DNA from: Streptococcus sp. D7B5
Lineage (GTDB): Bacteria > Bacillota > Bacilli > Lactobacillales > Streptococcaceae
Direction: 5' to 3'
Length of the DNA stretch: 64,000 bases
Assembly (NCBI RefSeq): GCF_029691405.1
Contig: NZ_CP121467.1
Coordinates: 930,001 to 994,000, forward strand
Below are positions 1-11,544 of this stretch, one piece after another (within the stretch, counting starts at the first letter, position 1; the number at the start of each line of letters is the position of its first letter). Both the position numbers and the translations under genes were made by a program. The notes under the pieces were generated by a model. That model was not told the DNA's origin. It ran no database searches and saw nothing but the letters and a program-made list of their open reading frames with translations.

Positions 1-269
1 AGTTCAGAAACTCCTAAGATGAGGATTTTCTTGCTAAGTCCAGCCTGACGAAGTTCGATGGCTTCATCAATATTGGAAACACAAAATCCATCAACATCAT
101 CTTGAATAGCCTTGGCAACGGCAACAGCCCCATGACCATAGGCATTGGCCTTGACCACTGCCCACTTGAGCGTTCCTTCAGGGATATGAGCCCCCATTTG
201 CTGAATATTTTGTCGAATAGCTCCCAGAAATATCAGAGCCTTGGTTGGTCTATGTGGACTAGCTTTCAT
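1..269 (-). CDS. alr: Alanine racemase, N-terminal part (cut by window edge)
   Basis: This is the first ~89 codons of a PLP-dependent alanine racemase, which supplies D-alanine for peptidoglycan. The peptide contains [10 protein letters not shown], the signature around the PLP-binding lysine (about residue 40). The ATG at 267-269 lies inside the 3' end of acpS, so the two genes overlap by 11 bp and are translationally coupled. The remainder lies beyond position 1. The acpS-alr order is usual in streptococci. Confidence 0.93.
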   Translation of the reverse strand, partial: MKASPHRPTKALIFLGAIRQNIQQMGAHIPEGTLKWAVVKANAYGHGAVAVAKAIQDDVDGFCVSNIDEAIELRQAGLSKKILILGVSE

Positions 270-621
270 GATTTTCCTCCAAAATGACACTGGCTGTCAC
301 AAACTGATCTGTATGGCTGATAGATAGCCAAATCTTTCCTGAAAATGGTGCCTGACTAAAATAAGGCGCGCCTCGTTCATTGTTCAAAACTTCCAAATCC
401 TGAAAGGTCAGTTTGCCAATACCAGTTCCCATAGCCTTGGAAAAGGCCTCCTTAGCTGACCAGCGACCTGCCAAGTATTCGATCTGTCTGCGCCCTTTGA
501 GACTGGTAAAACGCTCCAATTCTTTAGGGGTCAGCACGCGTTTAGCAAAGCCCTCACGTCGTGTAACTGCGTTTTCTATCGAAGCCAATTCTTCGATGTC
601 AATTCCGTGTCCAACTATCAT
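259..621 (-). CDS. acpS: Holo-[acyl-carrier-protein] synthase
   Basis: AcpS transfers the 4'-phosphopantetheine arm of CoA to apo-acyl carrier protein, which fatty-acid synthesis requires. The 120-residue protein begins [12 protein letters not shown], with the metal-binding Asp8 and, in [10 protein letters not shown], Glu58. Both are hallmark residues and the length is normal. A longer in-frame reading up to 729 runs into the upstream DAHP synthase gene and is rejected. An ATG two codons earlier (627) is a possible alternative start. It lies 44 bp after the DAHP synthase stop and overlaps alr. Confidence 0.95.
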   Translation of the reverse strand: MIVGHGIDIEELASIENAVTRREGFAKRVLTPKELERFTSLKGRRQIEYLAGRWSAKEAFSKAMGTGIGKLTFQDLEVLNNERGAPYFSQAPFSGKIWLSISHTDQFVTASVILEENHES

Positions 622-665
622 ACTCATAAAAGGAGCTGAGATTCCCCCAACTCCATCCTTTTCAC

Positions 666-1697
666 TTATTTTGTTAAGGTGGTATAAATTTCTTCTACCA
701 AGGCTACTGTATTTTCCCAACCTAGACAAGGGTCAGTTATGGAGCAGCCAAAGACCTCTGGTTGGTTTTGGCGACCGTCTGCTAGGTAAGATTCGATCAT
801 AAAGCCTCGAACCGTCTTTTTAATCTTTTCATTCCAGTCACGATTCAGCAAGGCTTGACGAACAATGCGAACTTGTTCCATATACTGCTTGCCTGAATTG
901 TCATGATTGGTATCGATGATAATGAAGGGATTTTCAAGTCCCATAGTCTCATAGCGATTGATGGCATTTAAGAGGGTTTCATAGTAGAAATTGGGTTCAT
1001 TTTTACCATATTCGTTCATGGCACCACGAAGGATAACGTGGGCCAAAGGATTTCCTGAAGTTTCCACTTCTTGGCCATGGTAAAGGAAGGTTTGCTTGTT
1101 TTGAGCCGCATAGATGGCATTAAACATGACCCCAAGGTTCCCAGATGTTGGATTTTTCATCCCAACCGGAGCATCAATACCAGACGCTACAAAGCGGTGT
1201 TCTTGGTCTTCCACTGAACGAGCCCCTACAGCATGGTAGCTGACCAGGTCATCAACCAAAACGAGATTTGACGGATAAAGCATCTCATCAGCTGTTGTCA
1301 ATCCCGTCTCCGTAATCACACGATAGTGAAGCTGACGAACAGCCTGCAAACCATTGATGAGACTAGGCGCTTCGCTGGTATTTGGTTGATGAATCATGCC
1401 TTTATAGCCATCTCCATTAGTACGAGGTTTAGCCGTATAGACACGCATCACGATAAAGATTTTATCTGCAACTTTTTTCTGCAAGTCTGCTAAGCGACGA
1501 GCATATTCAAGCACTGCTTCCTCATTGTCTGAAGAGCAAGGTCCCATCACCAAAAGGATTCGGTCGTCCTCACCCGAGATGATGGCTGCCAACTCTCTAT
1601 CGCGGGCTTCTTTCTTTCGCAAGGCTTCAGGTGACAACTGGGTCGCAGCCTTGATTGCTTCAATATCAATTTCTTGACCTTTTTCGATAAATGCCAT
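666..1697 (-). CDS. 3-deoxy-7-phosphoheptulonate (DAHP) synthase, copy 1
   Basis: This is a class I DAHP synthase of the AroF/G/H type, 343 aa. It condenses PEP and erythrose-4-phosphate in the first step of aromatic amino acid synthesis. Visible motifs are GPCSSD at residues 52-57, [11 protein letters not shown] near 90-99, and [11 protein letters not shown] in the C-terminal half. It is the downstream member of a tandem pair. Its ATG follows the stop of copy 2 directly, with a GGAGA ribosome site inside the end of that gene. I recognise the family but not which feedback type (Phe, Tyr or Trp) this copy represents. Confidence 0.93.
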   Translation of the reverse strand: MAFIEKGQEIDIEAIKAATQLSPEALRKKEARDRELAAIISGEDDRILLVMGPCSSDNEEAVLEYARRLADLQKKVADKIFIVMRVYTAKPRTNGDGYKGMIHQPNTSEAPSLINGLQAVRQLHYRVITETGLTTADEMLYPSNLVLVDDLVSYHAVGARSVEDQEHRFVASGIDAPVGMKNPTSGNLGVMFNAIYAAQNKQTFLYHGQEVETSGNPLAHVILRGAMNEYGKNEPNFYYETLLNAINRYETMGLENPFIIIDTNHDNSGKQYMEQVRIVRQALLNRDWNEKIKKTVRGFMIESYLADGRQNQPEVFGCSITDPCLGWENTVALVEEIYTTLTK

Positions 1698-1698
1698 C

Positions 1699-2730
1699 TT
1701 ACTCTCCTAGCGTTTGGTAAATTTCGCGAACAAGTGCTTCTGTGTTGTCCCATCCGAGACACGGATCTGTAATGGACTTACCAAAAACTTCTGGTTCATT
1801 TTGACGTCCATCTTCTAGATAGGACTCAATCATAAAACCACGAACATATTTTTTGATCTTCTCATTCCAGTCACGGTTGATCAAGGTCTGACGAACGATA
1901 CGGATTTGATCCATATATTGCTTACCTGAATTGTCATGATTGGTATCGATGATGATAAATGGATTTTCCAAGCCCATCTTTTCATACTGGGCAATAGTAT
2001 CCATCAAATTGTCATAGTAGTAGTTAGGAATATTTTTCCCGTATTCATTCAAGGCACCGCGAAGAATGGCGTGGGACAATGGATTCCCTGTTGTTTCCAC
2101 CTCTTTACCGAGGAAGAGGAAACTCTGTTTATTTTGCGCTGCGTAAATCCCGTTAAACATAACATTGAGATTTCCAGATGTGGGATTTTTAAATCCTGTT
2201 GAAAAATCTGCTCCACTCGCTACAAAACGGTGCTGTTGATCCTCTACAGAACGAGCTCCAACAGCCATATAAGAAATCAAATCATCCACCAGCGGAAGAT
2301 TTTCAGGATAAAGCATCTCATCCGCTGTTGTCATTCCCGTCTCGGTAATCACACGGTAGTGGAGCTGGCGAACAGCCTTGATTCCATTAATCAAACTAGG
2401 AGCTTCTGTCGCATTTGGTTGATGAATCAAGCCCTTATAGCCATCCCCATTGGTACGAGGTTTAGCTGTATAGACACGCATGACCATAAAAATACGGTCT
2501 TTGACCTCTTCTTGCAAAGCAGATAGACGCTTGGCATACTCGAGAACCGCCTCTTCATTATCAGATGAACATGGTCCAATCACCAAGAGAATACGCTGGT
2601 CTTCCCCACGGATGATGGCTTCCAATTCCTGATCACGTTGATTTTTTCTCGCAAGAGCCGCTCCCTCTAATTTAGACAAGGCGCGAACTTCTTCAATGTT
2701 AATTTTAGGACTTTTAGCTTTAAACACCAT
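1699..2730 (-). CDS. 3-deoxy-7-phosphoheptulonate (DAHP) synthase, copy 2
   Basis: This second DAHP synthase has the same 343-residue length and is roughly three quarters identical to copy 1 by eye. The same [17 protein letters not shown] and [11 protein letters not shown] motifs are present. The differences are spread along the protein, strongest in the N-terminal ~40 residues and scattered in the C-terminal part. The pair is therefore a true paralogue duplication and not an assembly artefact. It sits just downstream of secA and upstream of copy 1, acpS and alr on the same strand, probably in one transcript. Confidence 0.93.
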   Translation of the reverse strand: MVFKAKSPKINIEEVRALSKLEGAALARKNQRDQELEAIIRGEDQRILLVIGPCSSDNEEAVLEYAKRLSALQEEVKDRIFMVMRVYTAKPRTNGDGYKGLIHQPNATEAPSLINGIKAVRQLHYRVITETGMTTADEMLYPENLPLVDDLISYMAVGARSVEDQQHRFVASGADFSTGFKNPTSGNLNVMFNGIYAAQNKQSFLFLGKEVETTGNPLSHAILRGALNEYGKNIPNYYYDNLMDTIAQYEKMGLENPFIIIDTNHDNSGKQYMDQIRIVRQTLINRDWNEKIKKYVRGFMIESYLEDGRQNEPEVFGKSITDPCLGWDNTEALVREIYQTLGE

Positions 2731-2809
2731 GATTCATCTCCTTATAAAGCAAACGGACACCAAGCAAAAAATGATTTTTACCAGGTATCCGCCTGTATCT
2801 TATCTCATA

Positions 2810-5323
<2,514 letters not shown>

Positions 5324-5368
5324 GATTTTCCTTACTTTTTATTCTGAATATTTTAGAATGTTCTTTTA

Positions 5369-5397
5369 ATTTTAGCATATTTACCATTATTTTTCAA
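5369..5397 (-). promoter_or_regulatory. secA promoter
   Basis: On the minus strand, TTGAAA and TAAAAT are separated by 17 bp. The -10 is extended by an upstream TGC. It lies about 45 bp before the secA start codon. Confidence 0.6.
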
Positions 5398-5453
5398 GAA
5401 AGAATCCTTAATTTACAACGGAAAAGGCCAGCTGAAATTCAGTTTTTTTTGCA

Positions 5454-6209
5454 TCAATCTTCTGTGGCTACCTTTTTGTTTTTTGTTCGAGATGCATGCT
5501 TGATGATCCAAGCACAACTTGGACTTAGCTCCTTCTTTTGCCAAGTTTGAAGAATCCTTTCAAACTTATCAGGATCTTCCTTGTATAAATCATTTAAATT
5601 ATTAGCTACACTTTTTTGAATGGACTTGTCTCTATCATCCTTTAGATTGGTCAGAATAGTGGTGAAATCCTCAAAATAATCCAATACCACGGTTTGTTTC
5701 TTAGCCCAAGGCAGACGGATACGCATACATTCGCTGGCAAGTCTACGAACGCGCAAATTTTCATCCCGACTCCATTCTAACAGCAAAGCCATTGTAGCCT
5801 TAGGATAGCGAGCCAGCAAAGGTCTCATAGAAAATTCTCCAGTAAATCGCTTGGTTAGTTCCTTACTAAAGGCCGCGCTCAATTCAAATTCCTTGTCCCC
5901 ATATAGCTCTACATATTTTCCGATTGGCCAAAGCCAATATCCTTCTGAGAACATACCTAAACCACCCTCCAACTCGGGACCCAAAATTTTCTCAAAAACC
6001 TTGAGAGAGTCCTCATAAGATAGGGGAAGGCAATCTTTGATACTTTTAGCCAAGAGTTCTTGACGCTGGCTAAACTCCAACTCTTCCAAGTCTTTTTCTA
6101 CCAACAACCTAAACTTTCGCTCATCAAATGCAGGGGACGCTTCTTGCAACCGTCGACTCAAATCCCTAGCATAAGCCAAGTCATAATAATCTTTTACTTT
6201 TTTAGCCAT
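5454..6209 (-). CDS. AlkC/AlkD-like HEAT-repeat DNA alkylation repair protein
   Basis: This 251-aa, all-helical protein has the segment VRRLASECMRIRLPWAKK. That matches the conserved RRLASExxRxRLPW stretch of AlkC/AlkD-type HEAT-repeat DNA glycosylases, which remove N3- or N7-alkylated bases. Repeated leucine-rich helices (LLEWSRDENLRVRR, LTNLKDDRDKSIQKSVANNLNDLYK) fit HEAT units. The C-terminal SPSCAWIIKHASR also recurs in this family. The assignment rests on family resemblance; catalytic activity cannot be judged from sequence. It is a stand-alone gene behind secA's promoter region. Confidence 0.75.
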   Translation of the reverse strand: MAKKVKDYYDLAYARDLSRRLQEASPAFDERKFRLLVEKDLEELEFSQRQELLAKSIKDCLPLSYEDSLKVFEKILGPELEGGLGMFSEGYWLWPIGKYVELYGDKEFELSAAFSKELTKRFTGEFSMRPLLARYPKATMALLLEWSRDENLRVRRLASECMRIRLPWAKKQTVVLDYFEDFTTILTNLKDDRDKSIQKSVANNLNDLYKEDPDKFERILQTWQKKELSPSCAWIIKHASRTKNKKVATED

Positions 6210-6314
6210 TTTTCAAATCCCTTAATCTTCATTTTACGGGACTTATTATATCATACAGACAGTCCGTCAACAAAATTATTTTCATATCTCCAACTATTTT
6301 AATAAGGAAGAAAA

Positions 6315-6340
6315 AAGGACTAGAAGCTAGTCTAGTCCTT
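6315..6340. terminator. Bidirectional intrinsic terminator
   Basis: Arms AAGGACTAGA and TCTAGTCCTT form a 10-bp stem. It is flanked by a run of A on the left and of T on the right, so it can end transcripts from either side. On the minus strand it serves the small membrane protein gene that ends at 6354. Confidence 0.8.
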
Positions 6341-6353
6341 CATTTTTTAATGT

Positions 6354-6644
6354 TTAATTTCCCAAGAATATAGGCAATATCCCAAAATACCAAAAGAGAT
6401 TGATCCAGAAGGCCAAGCAAAAGATGATGCCAAAGATGAGAAGACTGATTTTTTTAATCAGCACGGAGTATAGGATGGATAAAACTCCAAAAACCACAAA
6501 GAGTTTTTTCATAACGAAATAATATACTGAAACTCCTCCTATTTGCCAATCCCAAGGAAGGAAAAACATGAGGAACCAGAGAAGGCAAATCGTAAGAATA
6601 TATCTCTTGTAGTGCGCTTCAAGAAAGGCTTTTGTTTTCTCCAT
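6354..6644 (-). CDS. Small multi-pass membrane protein, unknown function
   Basis: This is a 96-aa hydrophobic protein with about three predicted membrane segments: LTICLLWFLMFFLPW, FVVFGVLSILYSVL, and LLIFGIIFCLAFWINLFWYFGIL. The N-terminus MEKTKAFLEAHYKR is charged and presumably cytoplasmic. I do not recognise a family. A ribosome site (GGAGG-like) precedes the ATG, and terminators flank it on both sides, so it appears to be expressed alone. Confidence 0.6.
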   Translation of the reverse strand: MEKTKAFLEAHYKRYILTICLLWFLMFFLPWDWQIGGVSVYYFVMKKLFVVFGVLSILYSVLIKKISLLIFGIIFCLAFWINLFWYFGILPIFLGN

Positions 6645-6693
6645 AGCAAACCTCCATTTGAGTCACTGTCTCTTCCCTTTTATTATACCAAAA

Positions 6694-6719
6694 AAACCTG
6701 GAAAAAGCTTTCCAGGTTT
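6694..6719 (-). terminator. Intrinsic terminator of the lemA operon
   Basis: An 11-bp stem (AAACCTGGAAA / TTTCCAGGTTT) is followed on the minus strand by a run of seven T. It lies downstream of lemA. Confidence 0.75.
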
Positions 6720-6776
6720 GAGTTTGAAATCACTAGTCATACTAGAGAAATTCCTTTATTCATAGGCTGATTCACT

Positions 6777-7373
6777 TTATTGACTTGATGAAGATGTTCC
6801 AAAATCGACCTTAGGAACTGTCTTGGCTTCTTCTGTTTCTTTAAAGGTTTCAGCTTCTTTAAAGTTCATCATATTCGCAAAAAGCACAGTTGGAAAACTT
6901 CTCAACTTTTGATTGTACTCGGCTGCGACTTTATTATAATCCTTACGTGCTACAAAGATACGATTTTCACTGCCTGAAAGTTCGACCATTAGTTGCTCAA
7001 CATTTTGATTGCTCTTGAGTTCTGGATAATTCTCCGTCAAGGAAATCAAGCGGGAAAGAGCAGAGCTCAATTCTCCCTGAGCCTTTTGGTTTTCTTCCGA
7101 AGTTACTGAGCTACTACCGATTTTAGCTCTAGCATCAGCAATCTTGGTAAAGACTTCGGTTTCATGATTCATTTGTCCTTTAACGGACTCCACCAAGTTA
7201 CCAATCAAGTCCGAACGACGTTGGAGGGCTGTCGAGACATCGGCCTGAGCCTGCTCCACTTTAGTCTGTTCACCAACCAGACCATTATAGGTCGTCACTG
7301 CGGAACAACTTCCCAGAACTAGTAGTCCAAAAAAGATCGCCACTATTGAGAGAATTACTTTATTTTGTTTCAT
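6777..7373 (-). CDS. LemA family protein
   Basis: This is a 198-aa LemA-type protein. It has an N-terminal membrane anchor (LSIVAIFFGLLVLGSCSAV) followed by a long helical ectodomain. The ectodomain contains the conserved NLVESVKGQMNHE and NYPELKSNQNVEQL stretches that define the family. A Cys at the end of the hydrophobic segment (LGSC) gives a possible lipobox, so it may be a lipoprotein. The C-terminus is Ser-rich. It follows the TPM-domain gene, the usual LemA/TPM pairing, whose molecular role is not settled. Confidence 0.9.
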   Translation of the reverse strand: MKQNKVILSIVAIFFGLLVLGSCSAVTTYNGLVGEQTKVEQAQADVSTALQRRSDLIGNLVESVKGQMNHETEVFTKIADARAKIGSSSVTSEENQKAQGELSSALSRLISLTENYPELKSNQNVEQLMVELSGSENRIFVARKDYNKVAAEYNQKLRSFPTVLFANMMNFKEAETFKETEEAKTVPKVDFGTSSSSQ

Positions 7374-7533
7374 ATCAAAACCTTAACACTTTCTTTTATC
7401 AACTTTTCTGAGAAAATACTCAGATTTTAAATCAATTTCCCAAACTTTGTTTTTATTTTTAATTAAGGAGTGAACTGTTGCAAAGGAATCACCTTACTGT
7501 ATGGAGAAATCGGTTTGAGCAATATATGATCAC

Positions 7534-8385
7534 TCACCAGTCATCAGACGAACCACCGCCATCAAAGCCACCGCCGTCCCAGCCTCCAGATGAGTCGGAG
7601 CCTGAGTCAGACCAAGAAGATCCTGAATCTGATGAGTCACTACCCCACCAGCCACCGCCAGAATCATCGCCATGTGAACCACCACCACGACCTCCAGATA
7701 TAAATCCGATAATCATCACGATGAAGTAAATGAGAATTCCAAATCCGATAACTCCGTCACTCGAACTGCTTTTTCGATGACGTCGTGAAGAACTCCTCTC
7801 ACCAGCATACCTTTCCAGTTCCCTTAAGCGACTAGAGTTGGTAGTATAGTCGTAACTACTTTTAGAACTTGAAGCAGTCGTACTCGATCCACTATAGAAC
7901 ATGTAGTTGAGATTATTGACTATTGAGAGAACACCCTTGTTATAATCACCATTTTTAAAGTAAGGACGTGCTGTTGTCAAGAACCTGTGAGTCTGATAGT
8001 CAGTGATCTTACTGGCCACATTATTACTGGTTTCAATCCGTGATTTTCTATCTTGGACTGCTACCACAATCAAGACACCGTGATTGTCTCCCGAGTAGCC
8101 AATCTTCCAAGCTCTAGCTGTTTCATTGGCTACAGTCTCGATTGTTTCTCCATCTAAGCTTTTCACAACGTAAACACCCATCTGGAATTTTTCTGATTTT
8201 TTACTATTGACATTATTCAATTCCCGAATCTGACTTATAGTCTCATCCGTTAAATAATGATCCGGGTCATAGATCCCGTACTCAGGTTTTTCAGGTGCTG
8301 TGAATGCTGACAAGAAGAGAAAGACCATCAGCAACCCAAGCAAGCGAACCAACAAACTATGTTTAAATAATCTGCTTTTTTTCAT
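7534..8385 (-). CDS. TPM-domain (YgcG-like) membrane protein
   Basis: This 283-aa protein has a signal/anchor sequence (LLVRLLGLLMVFLFLSAFTAPE), then a TPM domain (YGIYDPDHYLTDETISQI through RKSRIETSNNVASKITDYQT). A second membrane helix (GFGILIYFIVMIIGFISGG) follows, and then a Gly/Ser/Asp/Trp-rich tail ending DGGGSSDDW. The TPM-TM-glycine-rich layout is typical of LemA partners. The tail's low complexity produces a long open frame on the opposite strand (7478-7729) that is not a gene. About 160 bp separate it from lemA. Confidence 0.88.
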   Translation of the reverse strand: MKKSRLFKHSLLVRLLGLLMVFLFLSAFTAPEKPEYGIYDPDHYLTDETISQIRELNNVNSKKSEKFQMGVYVVKSLDGETIETVANETARAWKIGYSGDNHGVLIVVAVQDRKSRIETSNNVASKITDYQTHRFLTTARPYFKNGDYNKGVLSIVNNLNYMFYSGSSTTASSSKSSYDYTTNSSRLRELERYAGERSSSRRHRKSSSSDGVIGFGILIYFIVMIIGFISGGRGGGSHGDDSGGGWWGSDSSDSGSSWSDSGSDSSGGWDGGGFDGGGSSDDW

Positions 8386-8559
8386 AATAACCTCCCTGAT
8401 AAAGGAAAATTGATTTAAGGAATTATAGCATTTTGATTTTTACAAAGAAAGTGCATTTTCATTACAAATAGATTACAAAAGATAGGAGAATGATTGAATT
8501 TTGATGACAGATTCTCCTCCAATTTGGCAGGTTCTTTTCTCCCCTTTTAGTATAGAAAA
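8386..8559. other. Intergenic, no gene seen
   Basis: This spacer holds the upstream region of the TPM gene and ends at the der terminator. I see no open frame with a ribosome site on either strand. Confidence 0.5.
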
Positions 8560-8581
8560 AAGAAGACTATGAAGTCTTCTT
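8560..8581 (-). terminator. Terminator of the nrdR-dnaB-dnaI-der operon
   Basis: A 9-bp stem (AAGAAGACT / AGTCTTCTT) with a 4-nt loop is followed on the minus strand by T residues, 30 bp past the der stop. Confidence 0.8.
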
Positions 8582-8613
8582 TCAATTTATTCTTATAGGA
8601 AAACAAGCAAGGT

Positions 8614-9924
8614 TTACTTGCGTTTTCTTGCAATCAAGTGAATTGGTGTTCCTTCAAAGACAAAAGCCTTGCGGATTTGATTTTCCAAGAAACGTAAGTA
8701 AGAGAAGTGCATGAGTTCTTCTTCATTGACAAAGATGACAAAGGTTGGTGGCTTGGTTGCCACTTGGGTTGCGTAGAAAATCTTGAGGCGCTTGCCTTTG
8801 TCTGTCGGTGTTGGGTTGATAGCAATGGCATCCATAATGACATCATTCAAGACAGCTGATGGAATCCGTGTGTTTTGGCTTTCACTGATTTGCTTGATCA
8901 TCTCAGGCAATTTGTGGAGACGTTGCTTGGTAAGAGCGGATACAAAGACAATCGGCGCATAAGGCAGATATTGGAACTGCTCACGGATATCCTCTTCCCA
9001 TTTCTTCATGGTGTGGTTGTCTTTCTCAAGGGTATCCCACTTGTTGACCACGATAATCATCCCTTTACCGGCTTCGTGGGCAAAACCTGCGATACGCTTG
9101 TCGTACTCGCGAATACCTTCTTCGGCATTGAGGACCATCAAGACCACGTCAGAACGGTCAATAGCACGCATGGCACGCATGACAGAGTATTTCTCCGTAT
9201 TTTCATAGACTTTACCAGACTTACGCATACCAGCTGTATCAATCATGGTAAACTCTTGTCCATCCGTATCTGTAAAATGAGTATCAATGGCATCGCGCGT
9301 TGTTCCAGCTACTGGACTAGCAATCACGCGGTCTTCTCCCAAAATAGCGTTAATCAAACTTGATTTTCCAACGTTAGGACGGCCAATCAAGCTAAATTTA
9401 ATCACGTCTGGATTTTCTTCTTCAACTTCGTGTGGTAGATTTTCCACAATGGCATCCAGCACATCACCCGTACCGATACCGTGGACAGACGAAATTGGCA
9501 GCGGTTCGCCCAATCCTAGCGCATAGAAATCAAAAATATCATTTCGCATTTCTGGGTTGTCAACCTTGTTAACGGCAAGGATAACAGGTTTATGGGTTTT
9601 ATAGAGTTTGCGAGCTACGTACTCGTCCGCATCTGTAATCCCTTCTTTACCAGACACCACAAAAACGATGACATCCGCTTCTTCCATAGCGATTTCTGCC
9701 TGGTGCTTGATTTGCTCCATGAAGGGAGCATCGACGTCGTCAATCCCTCCAGTATCAATCATACTAAAGGAACGATTGAGCCACTCACCCGTTGCATAGA
9801 TACGGTCACGTGTCACACCCTCGACATCTTCTACGATTGAGATCCGCTCACCAGCGATCCGATTAAATAGGGTTGATTTCCCAACATTGGGACGTCCCAC
9901 AATGGCAATAGTTGGTAAGGCCAT
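8614..9924 (-). CDS. der: Ribosome-assembly GTPase Der (EngA)
   Basis: Der is the double-GTPase needed for 50S subunit maturation. The 436-aa protein carries two G domains: the first P-loop is GRPNVGKST at residues 10-18 and the second is GRPNVGKSS near 182. Each has DTAG/DTGG and NKVD/NKWD motifs. A C-terminal KH-like domain is present. It is the last gene of a minus-strand cluster with the nitroreductase, dnaI, dnaB and nrdR. Confidence 0.97.
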   Translation of the reverse strand: MALPTIAIVGRPNVGKSTLFNRIAGERISIVEDVEGVTRDRIYATGEWLNRSFSMIDTGGIDDVDAPFMEQIKHQAEIAMEEADVIVFVVSGKEGITDADEYVARKLYKTHKPVILAVNKVDNPEMRNDIFDFYALGLGEPLPISSVHGIGTGDVLDAIVENLPHEVEEENPDVIKFSLIGRPNVGKSSLINAILGEDRVIASPVAGTTRDAIDTHFTDTDGQEFTMIDTAGMRKSGKVYENTEKYSVMRAMRAIDRSDVVLMVLNAEEGIREYDKRIAGFAHEAGKGMIIVVNKWDTLEKDNHTMKKWEEDIREQFQYLPYAPIVFVSALTKQRLHKLPEMIKQISESQNTRIPSAVLNDVIMDAIAINPTPTDKGKRLKIFYATQVATKPPTFVIFVNEEELMHFSYLRFLENQIRKAFVFEGTPIHLIARKRK

Positions 9925-9937
9925 GTTTTCTCACTTT

Positions 9938-10651
9938 CTACAATAACTTTTTCTGTTCTAGATTCTTCCGAGTTGAACTAGGTTCGGCTTGACCAAACTG
10001 CTCTGCCAAACGTTGACTCCAAGAGGTTGTCGCACGCGCACCAGCATAGTCTGCCTGTACTTGGTCATAGTCCAAAATCGCTTTAACTGGCTGTTTTTGG
10101 TATTCTTCTTCAAATACCACTTGGTTCAAAGGCAGTCTTGGTTTGACATCGTGTTGTTGATCTGGCACGCCAAGGGCAATCCCAAAAACAGGGTAGGTAT
10201 AGTCAGGCAGGTTAAAGAGCACTGCCACTTCTTCTGACTTGTAACGGACCAAACCGATAATCACACCACCATATCCCAGACTCTCCGCTGCAAGCAAGGT
10301 ATTTTGCCCCGCAAGAGCCGCGTCCACAGACGTGATAAGGAGACCTTCCACTCCTTGAGGTTGGAAAATATCCGTATGAAGGATTGCTCCCTTTTCCGCT
10401 CGATTCAAGTCACCGACAAAAAGCAAAAAGGCTGCTGACTGGCGAATGGCTTCCTGGGGAACTAATTCATAAAGAGCATCTTTCTTCTCTTGACTGCGCA
10501 CAAGAATCACAGAGTAGGATTGGAAATTTTTCCAAGATGACGCCATTTGTCCAGCAGTCAAAATCTCGTCCAAGTCTACTTGAGGAATCTCTTGCTCCTT
10601 AAAGCGACGAACTGAAGTGTGAGCTTTCATCAGTTTAATGGTTTCTGTCAT
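9938..10651 (-). CDS. NADPH-dependent nitroreductase / FMN oxidoreductase
   Basis: This 237-aa protein belongs to the NfrA/NfsA-like nitroreductase family. Signatures are HTSVRRFKEQEIP near the start (FMN phosphate binding), AGQMASSWKNFQSYS, and AESLGYGGVIIGLVRY in the middle. A C-terminal extension with RATTSWSQRLAEQFG is typical of the oxygen-insensitive flavin reductases. It overlaps dnaI by 4 bp (ATGA), so it is translationally coupled to replication genes although functionally unrelated. The physiological substrate is unknown. Confidence 0.9.
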   Translation of the reverse strand: MTETIKLMKAHTSVRRFKEQEIPQVDLDEILTAGQMASSWKNFQSYSVILVRSQEKKDALYELVPQEAIRQSAAFLLFVGDLNRAEKGAILHTDIFQPQGVEGLLITSVDAALAGQNTLLAAESLGYGGVIIGLVRYKSEEVAVLFNLPDYTYPVFGIALGVPDQQHDVKPRLPLNQVVFEEEYQKQPVKAILDYDQVQADYAGARATTSWSQRLAEQFGQAEPSSTRKNLEQKKLL

Positions 10652-11544
10652 CGGCGGTTTTCTCCTTCTAGTCTTGTCTCCTCAGCCAAATAACGGATTC
10701 GTTCCATGACCCGTCTAGCTTCCCAAGTCTCGTCATTTCCATTCTTTCCTTTGGCAAAATGTTTTTCCAAATCTTGGAAATTAAAGTTGGAAGTAAAGAA
10801 GGTTGGCAAATCTTCCTGCATGCGGTACTGAAGAATGACTTGGAGAATCTCATCACGTACCCAAGGTGTCGACTGCTCTGCACCAATATCATCCAAGACC
10901 AGGACCTCTGCTAACTTGATGTCATCCACCAAGGTCTTCACAGATCCTTCACCGATGGCATTTTTCACATCAATGACAAAACTTGGATAATGGAGAATGG
11001 TCGTTGATGCCCCACGTTTTTCAGATAGGTCATGAGCTAAGGCTGCCATCATAAAACTCTTACCAACACCAAAATCTCCGTAAAGATAGAGGCCTTTTCG
11101 GATACTAGGGTAAAGGTCAACAAAGGAATAGAGTCTCTCAAAAATCGGTAAACGTCCTAGATCATCCAGGTCAATCTGAGCCAACTTCGCTTTCTTAAGG
11201 CTTGCTGGTAGATTGATCAACTTGAGACGATTCTTGATTGCCGCCTCTTTTTCAGCCGCGATTAGTTCTGGTGTTTCTTCATAAGACACATCCGCATATC
11301 CGTGATTCATAACCAAGATAGGCTTGTAGCCACGCGCTATATAGTCCGCATCCCCACGAAGAAACTTATCCCGTTCTGTGATATATTGGTTGAACTTGGA
11401 GACGCTACGATTCAACTCCTCTGGGCTGAGGGATTCTTTCTGGATAAAAGCCGCTACATCGGGGTCCTTCATGATCTGCTGGACCAAGTCCTGATACTGA
11501 AAACGACTTGTCTGACGTTTGATTACATCACCAACACTTTCCAT
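10648..11544 (-). CDS. dnaI: Primosomal protein DnaI (helicase loader)
   Basis: DnaI loads the replicative helicase. The 298-aa protein has a long N-terminal helicase-binding part and an AAA+ domain with Walker A GDFGVGKS (156-163) and Walker B VLVLDDIGAEQ. The ERIRYLAE box lies near the C-terminus. It follows dnaB without a gap, the standard Firmicutes dnaB-dnaI pair. Confidence 0.96.
   Translation of the reverse strand: MESVGDVIKRQTSRFQYQDLVQQIMKDPDVAAFIQKESLSPEELNRSVSKFNQYITERDKFLRGDADYIARGYKPILVMNHGYADVSYEETPELIAAEKEAAIKNRLKLINLPASLKKAKLAQIDLDDLGRLPIFERLYSFVDLYPSIRKGLYLYGDFGVGKSFMMAALAHDLSEKRGASTTILHYPSFVIDVKNAIGEGSVKTLVDDIKLAEVLVLDDIGAEQSTPWVRDEILQVILQYRMQEDLPTFFTSNFNFQDLEKHFAKGKNGNDETWEARRVMERIRYLAEETRLEGENRR

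Noticed and set aside
413..802. 129-codon plus-strand frame over acpS and the DAHP synthase end
   Set aside because: It spans the ends of two well-supported minus-strand genes and has no ribosome site or recognisable domain.
666..2730. Possible assembly duplication of the DAHP synthase gene
   Set aside because: The two copies differ at many positions throughout, so they are true paralogues.
7478..7729. Pro/Ser-rich 83-codon frame on the plus strand
   Set aside because: It is the antisense of the Gly/Ser/Asp-rich tail of the TPM protein gene; low complexity makes both strands open.
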